41,907 nt of DNA. It comes from Deltaproteobacteria bacterium (lineage in GTDB: Bacteria; Desulfobacterota; Binatia; UBA9968). Each line of letters begins with the position of its first letter. Position 1 is the stretch's first letter. This document shows, piece after piece, positions 34,389 to 41,907 of this stretch. Position numbers and translations under genes: made by a program. The stretch spans positions 1 to 41,907 of the forward strand of contig JACQUW010000055.1 of NCBI GenBank assembly GCA_016210115.1, read 5' to 3'. The notes under the pieces were generated by a model that saw only the letters and a program-made list of their open reading frames with translations, searched no databases and was not told where the DNA came from.

Positions 34389-35402
34389 ATGGATAAGGTA
34401 GAGCAATTAAATCGCAGGCTTGAGGAGATGAATCTGGTTGGCTATTGGGGCATTCCCAGAACTGAAGTCTTTGAGCCAGTTTGTTCTTTCGCGCCGAACA
34501 TATGGCGGTGGAAAGATGTGAGCGACGCCCTGCGTGAAGCCGGCGAGATCCTCCCCCCAGGGCAATCCTTTAGAAGATTTATTGCATTCAAGAGCCCCGG
34601 CAAGGCCAGAACCACTCATACCGTTGCTCTCGGGCTGCAGCTTGTTAAACCGGGAGAAATTGCTGAGGCTCATCGCCACACGATGGGCGCGATACGATTC
34701 GTCTTAGAGGGTGGGGGAGCACAGACGACGGTTGAAGGGGAGCCTTTCCCCATGGAGAGGGGAGACCTGATTACGACGCCCAACTGGACCTGGCATGACC
34801 ATTTCAACGGCTCTGACAGGCCCGTTATATGGCTTGATGGCACGGATAGGCCTCTACTCGACCTCCTGGAAATCGGATTCGGTGAGCTTTTTTCCGAGAG
34901 GCAGCAGATGATCACAAAGCCCGTCGATAGCGCGATTTATGAGCTGGCACCGGTTCGCGCGGGCCGGCTTTCCTCCGCTAGGGTACAAAGTCCGCCTTAC
35001 CGCTATCGTTGGAAAGACACAGAGCGCGCTTTAAAAATATTAGGAGAGAAAGCCGGAGATCCCTTCGATGGTCTCCTCTTGCGGTATGTTAACCCGCTTA
35101 CAGGCGGCTTTACGCTGCCGACCTTTTCTTGCGAAATTCAAATGCTCCGTCCAAAAGAAGAGACCCGACTGCATCGTCACACAAGCAGCGCCATCTATCA
35201 CGTCTTTGAGGGAAGGGGATTCACCGTGATCGAGGAGCAGCGGTTCGAGTGGGAAAAAGGGGATACCCTCACTGTTCCTCTGTGGCGCTGGCACCGGCAT
35301 GGCAACAATTCGGGCGAACCGGCCATTCTTTTCGCAATGAACGACCGGCCGGTCATGGAGTCGTTGGGGTTCTACCGCGAAGAGGCCACTGAGTGGAGAT
35401 GA
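34389..35402 (+). CDS. Gentisate 1,2-dioxygenase-like bicupin
   Basis: A 337-residue protein with two cupin domains, the layout of gentisate, salicylate and 1-hydroxy-2-naphthoate ring-cleaving dioxygenases. The first cupin has His95, His97 (EAHRHTMGAIRFVLEG) and WHDHF (His136, His138). The second has His262, His264 (LHRHTSSAIYHVFEG) and WHRHG (His302, His304). The first-domain motif with GDLITTPNWTWHDH is the iron site of the gentisate family; unusually, the second domain also keeps a full set of His. It should cleave a hydroxylated aromatic acid between the carboxyl- and hydroxyl-bearing carbons. It sits amid receptor genes, 56 bases after one of them. Confidence 0.82.
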   Translation: MDKVEQLNRRLEEMNLVGYWGIPRTEVFEPVCSFAPNIWRWKDVSDALREAGEILPPGQSFRRFIAFKSPGKARTTHTVALGLQLVKPGEIAEAHRHTMGAIRFVLEGGGAQTTVEGEPFPMERGDLITTPNWTWHDHFNGSDRPVIWLDGTDRPLLDLLEIGFGELFSERQQMITKPVDSAIYELAPVRAGRLSSARVQSPPYRYRWKDTERALKILGEKAGDPFDGLLLRYVNPLTGGFTLPTFSCEIQMLRPKEETRLHRHTSSAIYHVFEGRGFTVIEEQRFEWEKGDTLTVPLWRWHRHGNNSGEPAILFAMNDRPVMESLGFYREEATEWR

Positions 35403-35436
35403 GGACGATCTGGAAGTTGGGAGTACTTCACACATT

Positions 35437-35452
35437 GCTTTACGGGTAAAGC
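35437..35452. promoter_or_regulatory. 16-base palindrome, possible operator
   Basis: GCTTTAC-GG-GTAAAGC is a perfect dyad lying 32 bases before the receptor gene at 35484. The two-base centre is too short for an RNA hairpin, so a protein-binding site is more plausible. No regulator gene is present in the window to pair it with. Confidence 0.25.
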
Positions 35453-35483
35453 TCAGGATGAAAGGAGAATTATAAGAAGAGGT

Positions 35484-36482
35484 ATGAAAAGAAAGATATT
35501 GATCAGGCTTATTTGCATTCTGTCACTGGCTATCGGTGCCGTTGATCGCGCCCAGGCGCAGGACAAGATCGTTGTCGGCTATGATGGGACAGCCGGGTTC
35601 CAGGGACCCATTTGGGCTGCCCATGATCTTGGTCTGCTGGAAAGGCACGGTTTTAACGCTGAGTTGGTGATGATTCCGGGTGGGGCAAGGGGGATGCAGG
35701 CCCTACTCTCCGGTAGCACCCAATTTGCGCAAGGTTCAGCCAGTGCGCCCGTGTCTGTCATCGTCAACGGGGGAGACCTGGTCATCGTTGCGGTGGCACT
35801 GAACAAATTTCCTTTCAGCTTGGTCGCGCAAAAAGAGATCCGCAAGCCAACGGATCTCGTCGGTAAAAAAATCGGCATTGTGAACTTCGGAGGCTCCAAC
35901 GAACTGGCCGTACTTCTGGCGTTGAAGGAATGGAATATCGCGCCGAATTCGGTCACGTTGCTGCCCGCCGGCGATGCAGCGACGCGCCTGATTGCCATGA
36001 CGACCAGGGTCCTGGACGCAACCGTTTTGGCGCCTCCCGAGACGCTCAAGGCGAAAGAGTTCGGACTGAACATCATGGCCCATATCAGCGAGATGAAAGC
36101 CTCCTTCCCGCAGACGGTCATCACAGTGCGGCGTTCTTCCTTAGGCAAAAACCGCGACATGGTGAAGCGCTTTGTGCGGGCTTACAGCGAGGCGATTTAC
36201 CAGTTCAGGACCAACAAGGAGAGAGCGCTCAATGTTTACGCCAGGAGGTTGCGGCAGAGAGATCCCAAGGTCATCGAGGAGACTTATGGCTATTTCGCTG
36301 GAAAATTCTCTTTCCCGCCTCGCTTGGATCGCAGCGGCATGGTAAACGCGCTTTCCCTTATCTCCCAAAGGAGCCCCGGGGGGAAATCGGAGCTTCAACC
36401 GGAGCAATTTATAGACGAGAGCGTGCTGGACGAACTGGAGAGCGAGGGCTTTTTTAACAAGGTCAAACGAAGCGGAAGATGA
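35484..36482 (+). CDS. SsuA/NMT1-like ABC substrate-binding protein
   Basis: A 332-residue receptor with a signal peptide ending at AQAQ and the marks AAHDLGLLERHGFNAELVMI, GGARGMQALLSGSTQFAQGS and LVGKKIGIVNFGGSNELAVL. A purine-rich AGGAG/AAGAGG tract precedes the ATG. It lies 81 bases after the bicupin dioxygenase gene and 52 bases before another receptor. The ligand is probably an acid used by the neighbouring enzymes, by context only. Confidence 0.87.
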   Translation: MKRKILIRLICILSLAIGAVDRAQAQDKIVVGYDGTAGFQGPIWAAHDLGLLERHGFNAELVMIPGGARGMQALLSGSTQFAQGSASAPVSVIVNGGDLVIVAVALNKFPFSLVAQKEIRKPTDLVGKKIGIVNFGGSNELAVLLALKEWNIAPNSVTLLPAGDAATRLIAMTTRVLDATVLAPPETLKAKEFGLNIMAHISEMKASFPQTVITVRRSSLGKNRDMVKRFVRAYSEAIYQFRTNKERALNVYARRLRQRDPKVIEETYGYFAGKFSFPPRLDRSGMVNALSLISQRSPGGKSELQPEQFIDESVLDELESEGFFNKVKRSGR

Positions 36483-36534
36483 GGGCCTAAGCGACATAAT
36501 CTGCTTGCTTGGAAGGAAAGGCGAGGTAGATCAG

Positions 36535-37509
36535 ATGATCGGAAAATATATTCTTATTTTTCTCTTCTTGTTGACGGTCGGGTTTGCCTTTCGAGCTTCG
36601 GCCCAGACTCCCGCAGAGAAAGTCGTTATTTCATTTCCCAGCCGCAGCATAGCCTCCATTGACCTTTTTATTGCTCAGGATCTGGGATTTTTTCGTGAGG
36701 AAGGATTGGAACCCGCGGTGGTTCAGATCAGGGGGAATGTGGCTATCTCTGCGGCTCTGACCGGCCAGGTTCATGTTATTAACAATGTGGGTACGGTGAT
36801 CCGGGCAGTCGAGCGAGGCGATGTTCCATTTAGAGTGATGGCCGTGAGTCTCAAGCGCAATTTGTTCTGGCTGGTGGCAAGGCCTGAATTCGGCTCTATC
36901 CGCGAGCTTAAAGGTAAAGTTCTCGGGACGACGACTTTTGGGGGCTCCCAACATATGGCCGCAGCGCGCCTGGTGCGCAAAGCAGGATTGGATCCGGACA
37001 AGGATTTGACGGTGGTGGTGGCCGGCGATGTTCCGGCTCAACTTCAGAGCCTGGTGAGCGGGGCGATTCAAGTGGCTGCGCTGTCCCCGCCTACGGTGAT
37101 CCTGGCGCGGGAAAAATTTAAGATGCGTATTCTCGGGAGCACTGTGGATGAGTATGCGAACCTTCAGAACGGCATCGCGGTAACCGAGACTCTCCTGAGA
37201 GAAAGGCGAGACCTCGTCCGACGGATCCTGCGAGCTCGAACCAAAGCGGCCAGGTACCTGTGGGAAAACGAAAGAGGGGCGAGCGAAGTCCTGGCCAAAT
37301 ATCTAAACGTGGAGCTGCCGGTTGCTCTGGAGTCTTATCGACTCTCGCGGGCTGCGTTTACAGTGAACGGTGTTCCCACGGCAAAGGAGGTCGATGAGTT
37401 TCTCAAGATGGACGCTGAGATTTTAAAGCTCCCGAAGCCTTTTTCGCCTTCTAGAATATTTGATTTCACAGTTCAGCAATCCGTAAACCAGGAGTTGGGA
37501 ATCAAGTGA
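36535..37509 (+). CDS. SsuA/NMT1-like ABC substrate-binding protein
   Basis: A 324-residue receptor. The ATG at 36535 is preferred over a TTG ten codons earlier because GCGAGG precedes it and the signal peptide (MIGKYILIFLFLLTVGFAF) follows directly. The mature protein begins near AQTPAEKVVISFPSRSIASI, with LKGKVLGTTTFGGSQHMAAA as the hinge signature. It is the last gene of the plus-strand run that begins with UbiD at 30846. The next genes are convergent. Confidence 0.86.
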   Translation: MIGKYILIFLFLLTVGFAFRASAQTPAEKVVISFPSRSIASIDLFIAQDLGFFREEGLEPAVVQIRGNVAISAALTGQVHVINNVGTVIRAVERGDVPFRVMAVSLKRNLFWLVARPEFGSIRELKGKVLGTTTFGGSQHMAAARLVRKAGLDPDKDLTVVVAGDVPAQLQSLVSGAIQVAALSPPTVILAREKFKMRILGSTVDEYANLQNGIAVTETLLRERRDLVRRILRARTKAARYLWENERGASEVLAKYLNVELPVALESYRLSRAAFTVNGVPTAKEVDEFLKMDAEILKLPKPFSPSRIFDFTVQQSVNQELGIK

Positions 37510-37572
37510 TGCGAAATTTACCCCCTTCGGACGCGACCCGGCCAGAGGCAGGACTGAACATTTATTCCCCCT

Positions 37573-38091
37573 CTATCCGTCGCTCTTATGGTGCGGAGAT
37601 TCCTCCTTCTGATCGAGGAAGTGAGCCAGGGCATCCTGAAAAGGCGCATAAATCAAGGCGAGCCAACGGGCTGGCTTATCGGGATCGCGGTTGAAGTGCT
37701 GATGTTCCACACCGCCGGGTTTGATCGGCAGTAACATCAGATCGCCTTTTTTCCATTCCAACTTTTTGTCATCTACGAGCGTATGACCCTGTCCGTCCAA
37801 GACAAAGATGACGAGGCCTCCTTGATGCGTGTGCTTTCCTGAGTGCGTGTGAATCTCATGAACGAAAACGCGCCAGTCCTTCAGGACCGTATCGTGGATC
37901 ATCAGGTTGTGGAGATAGAAACGCAGCAGCCCCTGGCGAGTTCTCTCGAGGGGGCAGTCCTTGGCCTTTATGACCACCCTTCCTTCCTGAAAACGCTTGA
38001 CCTGTTCCTTCAGGAGGCGAAGCTCGCGGTCGTAGCTGGTTTCATTAGGAGCCGTGGGGTTCTGCTCGCCAAGCCCTTTGATTTCAGTCAT
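37573..38091 (-). CDS. Cupin-domain protein with intact metal site
   Basis: A 172-residue single-cupin protein. GKHTHQGGLVIFVLDGQG (85-102) gives the His87-x-His89 pair of cupin motif 1, and VEHQHFN (128-134) gives motif 2. An N-terminal helical part (ELRLLKEQVKRFQEG) precedes the barrel. The start lies three bases after the stop of the paralogous gene 38095-38610, with GGAAG upstream. It may be a small dioxygenase or a ligand sensor. Context suggests aromatic acid metabolism, but no specific function is recognised. Confidence 0.72.
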   Translation of the reverse strand: MTEIKGLGEQNPTAPNETSYDRELRLLKEQVKRFQEGRVVIKAKDCPLERTRQGLLRFYLHNLMIHDTVLKDWRVFVHEIHTHSGKHTHQGGLVIFVLDGQGHTLVDDKKLEWKKGDLMLLPIKPGGVEHQHFNRDPDKPARWLALIYAPFQDALAHFLDQKEESPHHKSDG

Positions 38092-38094
38092 GTC

Positions 38095-38610
38095 TCATTC
38101 TTCCTTCAACTCTCGCGCCGGGGCGAGCTGCTCAAAACCGGAGCCGCGATCGACTCCGAGGGGCTGCACTAAATTGGGCTCCGCGGAGAGGAGTTGGACG
38201 GTCTTTTCCGGGTCGTCGTTAAAATGCTGGAAGATGATCCCGTCCGGCCGGATGGGGAGCTGGACAATATCGTCCGTCTCCCACGAATGCGAAACACCGT
38301 CGATCACCGTATGGCCTTTTCCCTCGACCACGTAAATCACAGCACCGCCCTGGCACTTCTGCTGGCCGCTGAAACTTCCTGGCGGGATCTCCTGGACCGA
38401 GACAATGAGGGTTTGAATCACTGTGTCGTCGATGGCGGGATGAAGGTACCACTTCATTTTTCCCTGAGGGTTGCGCTCCCAGGGAAGTTCGTCCCCCTTA
38501 ACCAGGAAGATGGCGTTCTTTTTTCTCTCTCGCTCTTGATCCCTGTACCTGAGGATCTCATCGTAGAAGTTGCGAGAGGCGAGTTGCTCTTTTCGATCTT
38601 TAGGGCTCAT
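38095..38610 (-). CDS. Cupin-domain protein with degenerate metal site
   Basis: A 171-residue paralogue of its downstream neighbour; NFYDEILRYRDQ, YVVEGKGHTVIDG and FQHFNDDPEKT align with the matching parts of that protein. The motif 1 histidines are replaced (GQQKCQGG at 82-89 against GKHTHQGG), while His129 of motif 2 remains. It may therefore be a non-catalytic partner or binder. AGGA seven bases upstream supports the ATG. The pair is divergent from the receptor gene at 38753. Confidence 0.72.
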   Translation of the reverse strand: MSPKDRKEQLASRNFYDEILRYRDQERERKKNAIFLVKGDELPWERNPQGKMKWYLHPAIDDTVIQTLIVSVQEIPPGSFSGQQKCQGGAVIYVVEGKGHTVIDGVSHSWETDDIVQLPIRPDGIIFQHFNDDPEKTVQLLSAEPNLVQPLGVDRGSGFEQLAPARELKEE

Positions 38611-38674
38611 TTAAGTTCCTCGCGAAGTGTCATACCGGATCCCCTTCTACTTCGGAAGGTTCAGAGTTTTTTTC

Positions 38675-38703
38675 TTGATCGGTTTCCGGCTAGTTGCTAT
38701 ACA
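38675..38703 (+). promoter_or_regulatory. Candidate sigma-70 promoter
   Basis: TTGATC (38675-38680), a 17-base spacer and TATACA (38698-38703) lie about 50 bases before the receptor gene at 38753. Each box matches consensus at four of six positions, and the spacing is optimal. Confidence 0.45.
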
Positions 38704-38752
38704 CCATGAAACAGATTTACGGTCAAGGGCGTTTTTTTACCAAGGAGTTTTT

Positions 38753-39787
38753 ATGCCCCTGAAAGGGATGTCCCACTGCTTTAAATTGGCCTGCATCGCG
38801 TTGTTTTCTTCCGGTCTCTTCCTCCAAGCTCCGCTTAAGTGGGCATCGGCTGGCCAGATTGCAGTCGCAGGAAAACGTTTGGAAGAGGTCCATGTGGCCT
38901 ATGCGGCCGTGAATGCGTCCGCAGTGCCTTTGTGGATCGCTCACGAGCTGGGTTTCTTTGAAAAGTACGGGCTTCGAGCGCATCTCATTTATATCAACTC
39001 GACCTCGCGGGTGCTTGCGGCGATGCTGGCGGGAGACATCCATGTCGCTCAGTCAAGCGTGGGCGCGGTGGTGGCGGCGTATCCGCGGAGCGATGCGGTC
39101 GTAATCGGCGGGGGAGTTAATAAAATCAACGTCTCCATTTATAGCCTGCCGGAGATCCGCGAGCCAAGGAACCTCGAGGGGAAGAAACTGGGTATCACCC
39201 GATTCGGCGGTCTTTATGATTTTTCCGCGCGTTATGCCTTGGCAAAATGGAAGCTTGAGCCTGCAAAAGATGTGGTGTTAATTCAGGTCGGGGATATTCC
39301 ATCGCTCATGCTGGCGCTCGCAGCCAACGCTATCCAGGCGGCCACCCTCCAGCCCCCCTCTTCGATACGGGCGAGGCAGCTCGGCTATCGTGAGCTTATG
39401 GATCTTTCCAGAGCAGGATTGGAGTATCAAACCTCAGCCTTGATCACGACGCGTTCGATGATCAGAAAATCGCCGGAGAAGCTCGGGAGATTCATGCGGG
39501 CGTTCTCCGAGGGCCTCGCAGTCTTTCATAATCAGAAAGAAGCGGCGTTTAAGGTGATGGGAAAGTATCTAAAGGGAATGGACCCCCGAATCCTTGAAGA
39601 GACCTATCGAGAAAATACCCAGTGGATACCCAGAGTCCCGTATGTAAACCAGGCGGGTATGGAGACGGCCATCAATCTGACTCCGGGAATGGAGCAGGCG
39701 AGCCGGCCCAAGGTCCAGGATCTCGTGGATGAGAGCTTTGTCAAGGAATTGGATCAGCAAGGAGTCTACCGCTTCCTTTATAAGTGA
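38753..39787 (+). CDS. SsuA/NMT1-like ABC substrate-binding protein
   Basis: A 344-residue receptor. AAGGAG six bases upstream decides the ATG at 38753; the open frame continues 42 codons further left without a matching site. Signal peptide MPLKGMSHCFKLACIALFSS; mature-chain marks IAHELGFFEKYGLRAHLIYI, AGDIHVAQSSVGA and LEGKKLGITRFGGLYDFSAR. It is the seventh SsuA/NMT1-like receptor in the window, and again no permease or ATPase is present. A TenA-like gene follows after 132 bases. Confidence 0.87.
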   Translation: MPLKGMSHCFKLACIALFSSGLFLQAPLKWASAGQIAVAGKRLEEVHVAYAAVNASAVPLWIAHELGFFEKYGLRAHLIYINSTSRVLAAMLAGDIHVAQSSVGAVVAAYPRSDAVVIGGGVNKINVSIYSLPEIREPRNLEGKKLGITRFGGLYDFSARYALAKWKLEPAKDVVLIQVGDIPSLMLALAANAIQAATLQPPSSIRARQLGYRELMDLSRAGLEYQTSALITTRSMIRKSPEKLGRFMRAFSEGLAVFHNQKEAAFKVMGKYLKGMDPRILEETYRENTQWIPRVPYVNQAGMETAINLTPGMEQASRPKVQDLVDESFVKELDQQGVYRFLYK

Positions 39788-39919
39788 AATGGCGCACGCA
39801 AGGGCCGCCTGCCGGCTACAGTTGTCTCAGCGTTTCCTCGCACAGGGAAGAGAGGTATTGTTGAAAAAACGGGGAAATTCCTGTTCATTGCAGAGGTAAA
39901 TTCAAAACCGGAGGATGGT

Positions 39920-40684
39920 ATGGCAACGGCAATGGGCAAAGGCGACTCAAAAAAATACGTCGATGAGCTTTATGAAAAAGTCGCCCGCAGATGGCAGGCG
40001 AGAGTCAGCGACTCTCCGTTCATGCAGAAATTGAGATCCGGCGCGCTTTCTCGAGAGGCGCTGCGGTTATTCTTTAAGAATTGGGGTTCGTTTACGATCG
40101 AGATCAACACGGTTGAGGCGGCCTCTTACCACAAGCACATCGCTTTTTTCCGCAAGCACCGGGATCTTATGGGGCCGATGGCGCAGAAGCTGGCCGATGA
40201 GCTGATCCATCCGAAGCCGCCCGGACACGTTCACGTCGTGGTGGAAACGGCCCGCGCTCTTGGCATCGCAGAGGATGAGATCTTTCTCTCTCCCATGCTG
40301 GCTGAGTTTCGCGCCCATATTGATTTTAAAAGGGCTATTCTCTGGGAGGGGACCGTGGCTGAATTTTACGCCGCGGGGGCCACCGAAGAACAGATTGGAT
40401 ACTGGTCCGCCGATTTCTTCAAGGCGCTGACGACTCACTATGAACTCACACGGGATCAGGCGGTCTACTTTTCCACCCACGAGGAAGCTGACCTCAAGGA
40501 ACATGAGGGAGTGCTGGGGCATGGAACATTCCGGCGAATGGTTTTGCAGCGACTGCTCGAGGACGGTATGGCAGAAACAAGGCCGGGCTATGCTATGGAA
40601 TATTGCGCTATGACTTCCGTCGATCTCTACGGGGTCATTCTGCAGGCCGTACTCAACGCTGTAGAACGAGGGGAGGACCGATGA
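39920..40684 (+). CDS. TenA/PqqC-fold, CADD-like metalloprotein
   Basis: A 254-residue all-helical protein of the TenA/PqqC/haem-oxygenase-like superfamily. Likely metal ligands are Glu94 and nearby His (DELIHPKPPGHVH), Glu143 or Glu148 (LWEGTVAEFY) and the H-x3-D-x3-H set His187, Asp191, His195. This resembles the di-metal site of CADD and of iron-containing oxygenase-like members rather than thiaminase TenA. GGAGG precedes the ATG. It could be an oxygen-using carboxylate or amine-modifying enzyme. No thiamine or PQQ genes are beside it. Confidence 0.78.
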   Translation: MATAMGKGDSKKYVDELYEKVARRWQARVSDSPFMQKLRSGALSREALRLFFKNWGSFTIEINTVEAASYHKHIAFFRKHRDLMGPMAQKLADELIHPKPPGHVHVVVETARALGIAEDEIFLSPMLAEFRAHIDFKRAILWEGTVAEFYAAGATEEQIGYWSADFFKALTTHYELTRDQAVYFSTHEEADLKEHEGVLGHGTFRRMVLQRLLEDGMAETRPGYAMEYCAMTSVDLYGVILQAVLNAVERGEDR

Positions 40685-40724
40685 GGAACATGCATTCCGT
40701 GAAGTGACAGGAGGAGATATCGCC

Positions 40725-40910
40725 ATGGGCGATGTGCTTCCGACGGTGCGTGCGGCTGCGATTCAAGCGGCGCCGGTTTTTCTCGACCGGGAGGCGACCA
40801 GGGAGAAGTCCTTACGACTCATCTGCGAGGCTGCGGCGGGGGGCGCCAAGCTGGTGGGCTTTCCCGAGGGTTTCATCCCGGGGCACCCGCTCCGGATTTG
40901 CCGGAGGTAG
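40725..40910 (+). pseudogene. Truncated nitrilase/amidase N-terminus
   Basis: A 61-codon frame with a good GGAGG site reads like the first sixth of a nitrilase (VRAAAIQAAPVFLDREATRE, then KLVGFPEGFIPGHP with the catalytic-type Glu48) and then stops at TAG. Nitrilases are over 300 residues and need further Lys and Cys residues that are absent. The next sequence belongs to an unrelated fold, so this is a truncated gene. Confidence 0.7.
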
Positions 40911-40920
40911 ATGGCGGAGG

Positions 40921-41262
40921 CGGCATGGACACGATGATCAGGCTATCGTCATCAATGTTAAAGACAAAGGTCTCGTGGTGTTTACCGGCTGCGGCCATGC
41001 TGGCGTGGTCAACACGCTGAAGTGCGCGCGGGATCTCACGGGCGTCGATCGAATTCATGCCGTCATCGGCGGCTTTCATCTCACCGGTCCCATTTTCGAG
41101 CCGATCATCGCGCCAACCGTCCAGGCGTTAAAACAATTCAAGCCGGTCGTCATCGTTCCGCAGCATTGCACCGGCTGGCGGGCCACGCACGTGATGGCAC
41201 GCGAATTCCAGGACGCGTTCATTCCGAACAGCGTGGGTACGACGATGGTGATCGAGGCTTGA
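40921..41262 (+). pseudogene. MBL-fold hydrolase C-terminal fragment
   Basis: From about 40930 a different frame gives DDQAIVINVKDKGLVVFTGC, GHAGVVNTLKCARDLTGV, then VIGGFHLTGP and PQHCTGWRATHVMAREF. This is the C-terminal half of a metallo-beta-lactamase-fold protein of the dihydropterin/ribofuranosyl-aminobenzene phosphate synthase-like group. No start codon or N-terminal HxHxDH part is present. It is joined directly to the nitrilase fragment, which indicates a deletion or recombination junction (or an assembly chimera). Confidence 0.7.
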
Positions 41263-41270
41263 CGCCCGGT

Positions 41271-41335
41271 TCAAACGTTCAAGCGTTCAGTTCAAGGAGT
41301 TCAACGATCAGTTCGTCCTCCGCTTCGTCGAGGAG
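41271..41335. repeat. Short GTTCAA-rich repeats and hairpin
   Basis: The hexamer GTTCAA or close variants recurs several times between 41271 and 41315, followed by TCCTCC...GAGGAGGA, which can form a hairpin. No gene is visible; this is debris between the pseudogene and the next, minus-strand gene. Confidence 0.35.
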
Positions 41336-41379
41336 GATCCTCGCCAGATCCCACGCGCCCGAACGCGGCCTGTGAGGTG

Positions 41380-41709
41380 CTATTCTCTCTTCTGATCATC
41401 CTTCCTTTGCTTGTGAATATCCTTGCTTGCCTTGTTCAGCTCGCGGTGGAGGTTGGCTCGCTCCTTGGCGGTTACTAGTCCGTCGGCCTCTGCTTTTTTT
41501 TCGTCCCACCGGATTTTCGCCTGCTCGGCCTTGAGCCGGGCGGCTTCCTTCTTAGTGAGCTCGCCGCTCTCGATCCCTTGTTTGATGCGCGCTTTCTGTA
41601 TTTTTTGTCGCTTATCCACCAGAGGAGTCTCGGTCTGTCCCTGCGCGAATACCCCAAAGCTCAGCGTGGCAGTCAAAGCCCCGAGGGCCAGCAATGTTGT
41701 TGTCTTCAC
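41380..41709 (-). CDS. Small periplasmic Lys/Glu-rich protein
   Basis: A 109-residue protein starting at GTG with AAAGGAGA upstream. A signal peptide (MKTTTLLALGALTATLSFGV, cleavage after FAQ) precedes a charged helical domain: IKQGIESGELTKKEAARLKA, then AEADGLVTAKERANLHRELN. The repeated x-SGELTxxE and ADGLVTxxE loops resemble small EF-hand-like turns found in a widespread family of hypothetical periplasmic proteins. Function unknown; calcium binding is only a suggestion from the loop pattern. Confidence 0.7.
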   Translation of the reverse strand: MKTTTLLALGALTATLSFGVFAQGQTETPLVDKRQKIQKARIKQGIESGELTKKEAARLKAEQAKIRWDEKKAEADGLVTAKERANLHRELNKASKDIHKQRKDDQKRE

Positions 41710-41829
41710 AAGTGTCTCCTTTCCCTCAAGAAGATTTTAATGGAAACTCAATTGTGAACTTAGACGTCTATCGCACATAAAGGTTTACCACAGGGCATGA
41801 TGAGCCGTTGTCAATAGGTGTGTAAACGG

Positions 41830-41907
41830 TTAGGCGGCGTCCCTGTTCTTTTGGATTTCCTCTCCGTCTTTGTATCGCGTTCCGTCAACCACTTTTGCTA
41901 CCAACTC
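41830..41907 (-). CDS. C-terminal end of an unidentified ORF (partial)
   Basis: From the right edge the minus strand reads ELVAKVVDGTRYKDGEEIQK and five more residues before TAA, in frame with the edge of the window. The short charged tail is compatible with the end of a transposase or a similar protein, but 25 residues are too few to identify it. Confidence 0.35.
   Translation of the reverse strand, partial: ELVAKVVDGTRYKDGEEIQKNRDAA

Noticed and set aside
1..41907. tRNA, rRNA, CRISPR array or prophage
   Set aside because: None was seen on reading the window; no regularly spaced repeats and no phage structural genes.

Overview
The window reads as a catabolic accessory region of an uncultured, probably Gram-negative, environmental bacterium. 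Nearly every transport-related gene encodes an exported solute receptor with a signal peptide. Moderately high GC, frequent GTG/TTG starts, strong AGGAGG-type ribosome sites and the repertoire (many SsuA/NMT1-like receptors, TctC/Bug receptors, several UbiD decarboxylases, CoxLMS-type hydroxylase) resemble metagenomic lineages such as Tectomicrobia, Rokubacteria or former Deltaproteobacteria. That placement is an inference; no rRNA or universal marker gene is present.

Layout. (1) 1-10563, minus strand: a UbiD decarboxylase, two SsuA/NMT1-like receptors, a split thiamine-diphosphate decarboxylase (ComD/ComE-like), three TctC/Bug-like receptors and a TctA-TctB fusion permease, read right to left; the left edge holds the decayed start of another receptor. 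(2) 10881-17817, plus: two further UbiD paralogues, then a three-subunit molybdenum hydroxylase (FAD, 2Fe-2S, Mo subunits). (3) 17818-18648: a gap with a DUF4258-like remnant and a REP-like hairpin. (4) 18649-21308, plus: a GrdB-like protein with an in-frame UGA followed by a good bacterial SECIS hairpin, overlapping a GrdE-like gene. (5) 21374-25605, minus: a complete TctC-TctB-TctA set plus a family-1 solute-binding protein. (6) 26113-30341: an isochorismatase-fold hydrolase (plus strand), a secreted beta-rich protein and a HEAT-repeat membrane protein, and a second split ThDP decarboxylase (all minus). (7) 30846-37509, plus: a fourth UbiD, four SsuA/NMT1-like receptors and a gentisate-dioxygenase-like bicupin. 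(8) 37573-41907: two paralogous cupins, one more receptor, a TenA/PqqC-fold protein, a nitrilase/MBL pseudogene junction, a small periplasmic protein and the tail of an unidentified ORF.

How the genes may work together. The theme is capture of organic acids (TTT and SsuA-like receptors) and their conversion by decarboxylation (four UbiD, two ThDP enzymes), hydroxylation (Mo hydroxylase), ring cleavage (bicupin) and possibly selenium-dependent reductive cleavage (GrdB/GrdE-like). Seven SsuA/NMT1-like receptors occur without any ABC permease or ATPase in the window, and UbiD enzymes occur without UbiX.

The most notable item is the GrdB/GrdE-like pair. The selenocysteine position and SECIS are conserved, but the two cysteines of the classical UxxCxxC motif are Asp and Ser. 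The likely pyruvoyl-forming Cys of the GrdE-like partner also appears to be replaced, and no GrdA, GrdC or GrdD lies nearby. This suggests a reductase-like selenoenzyme with chemistry different from glycine reductase.
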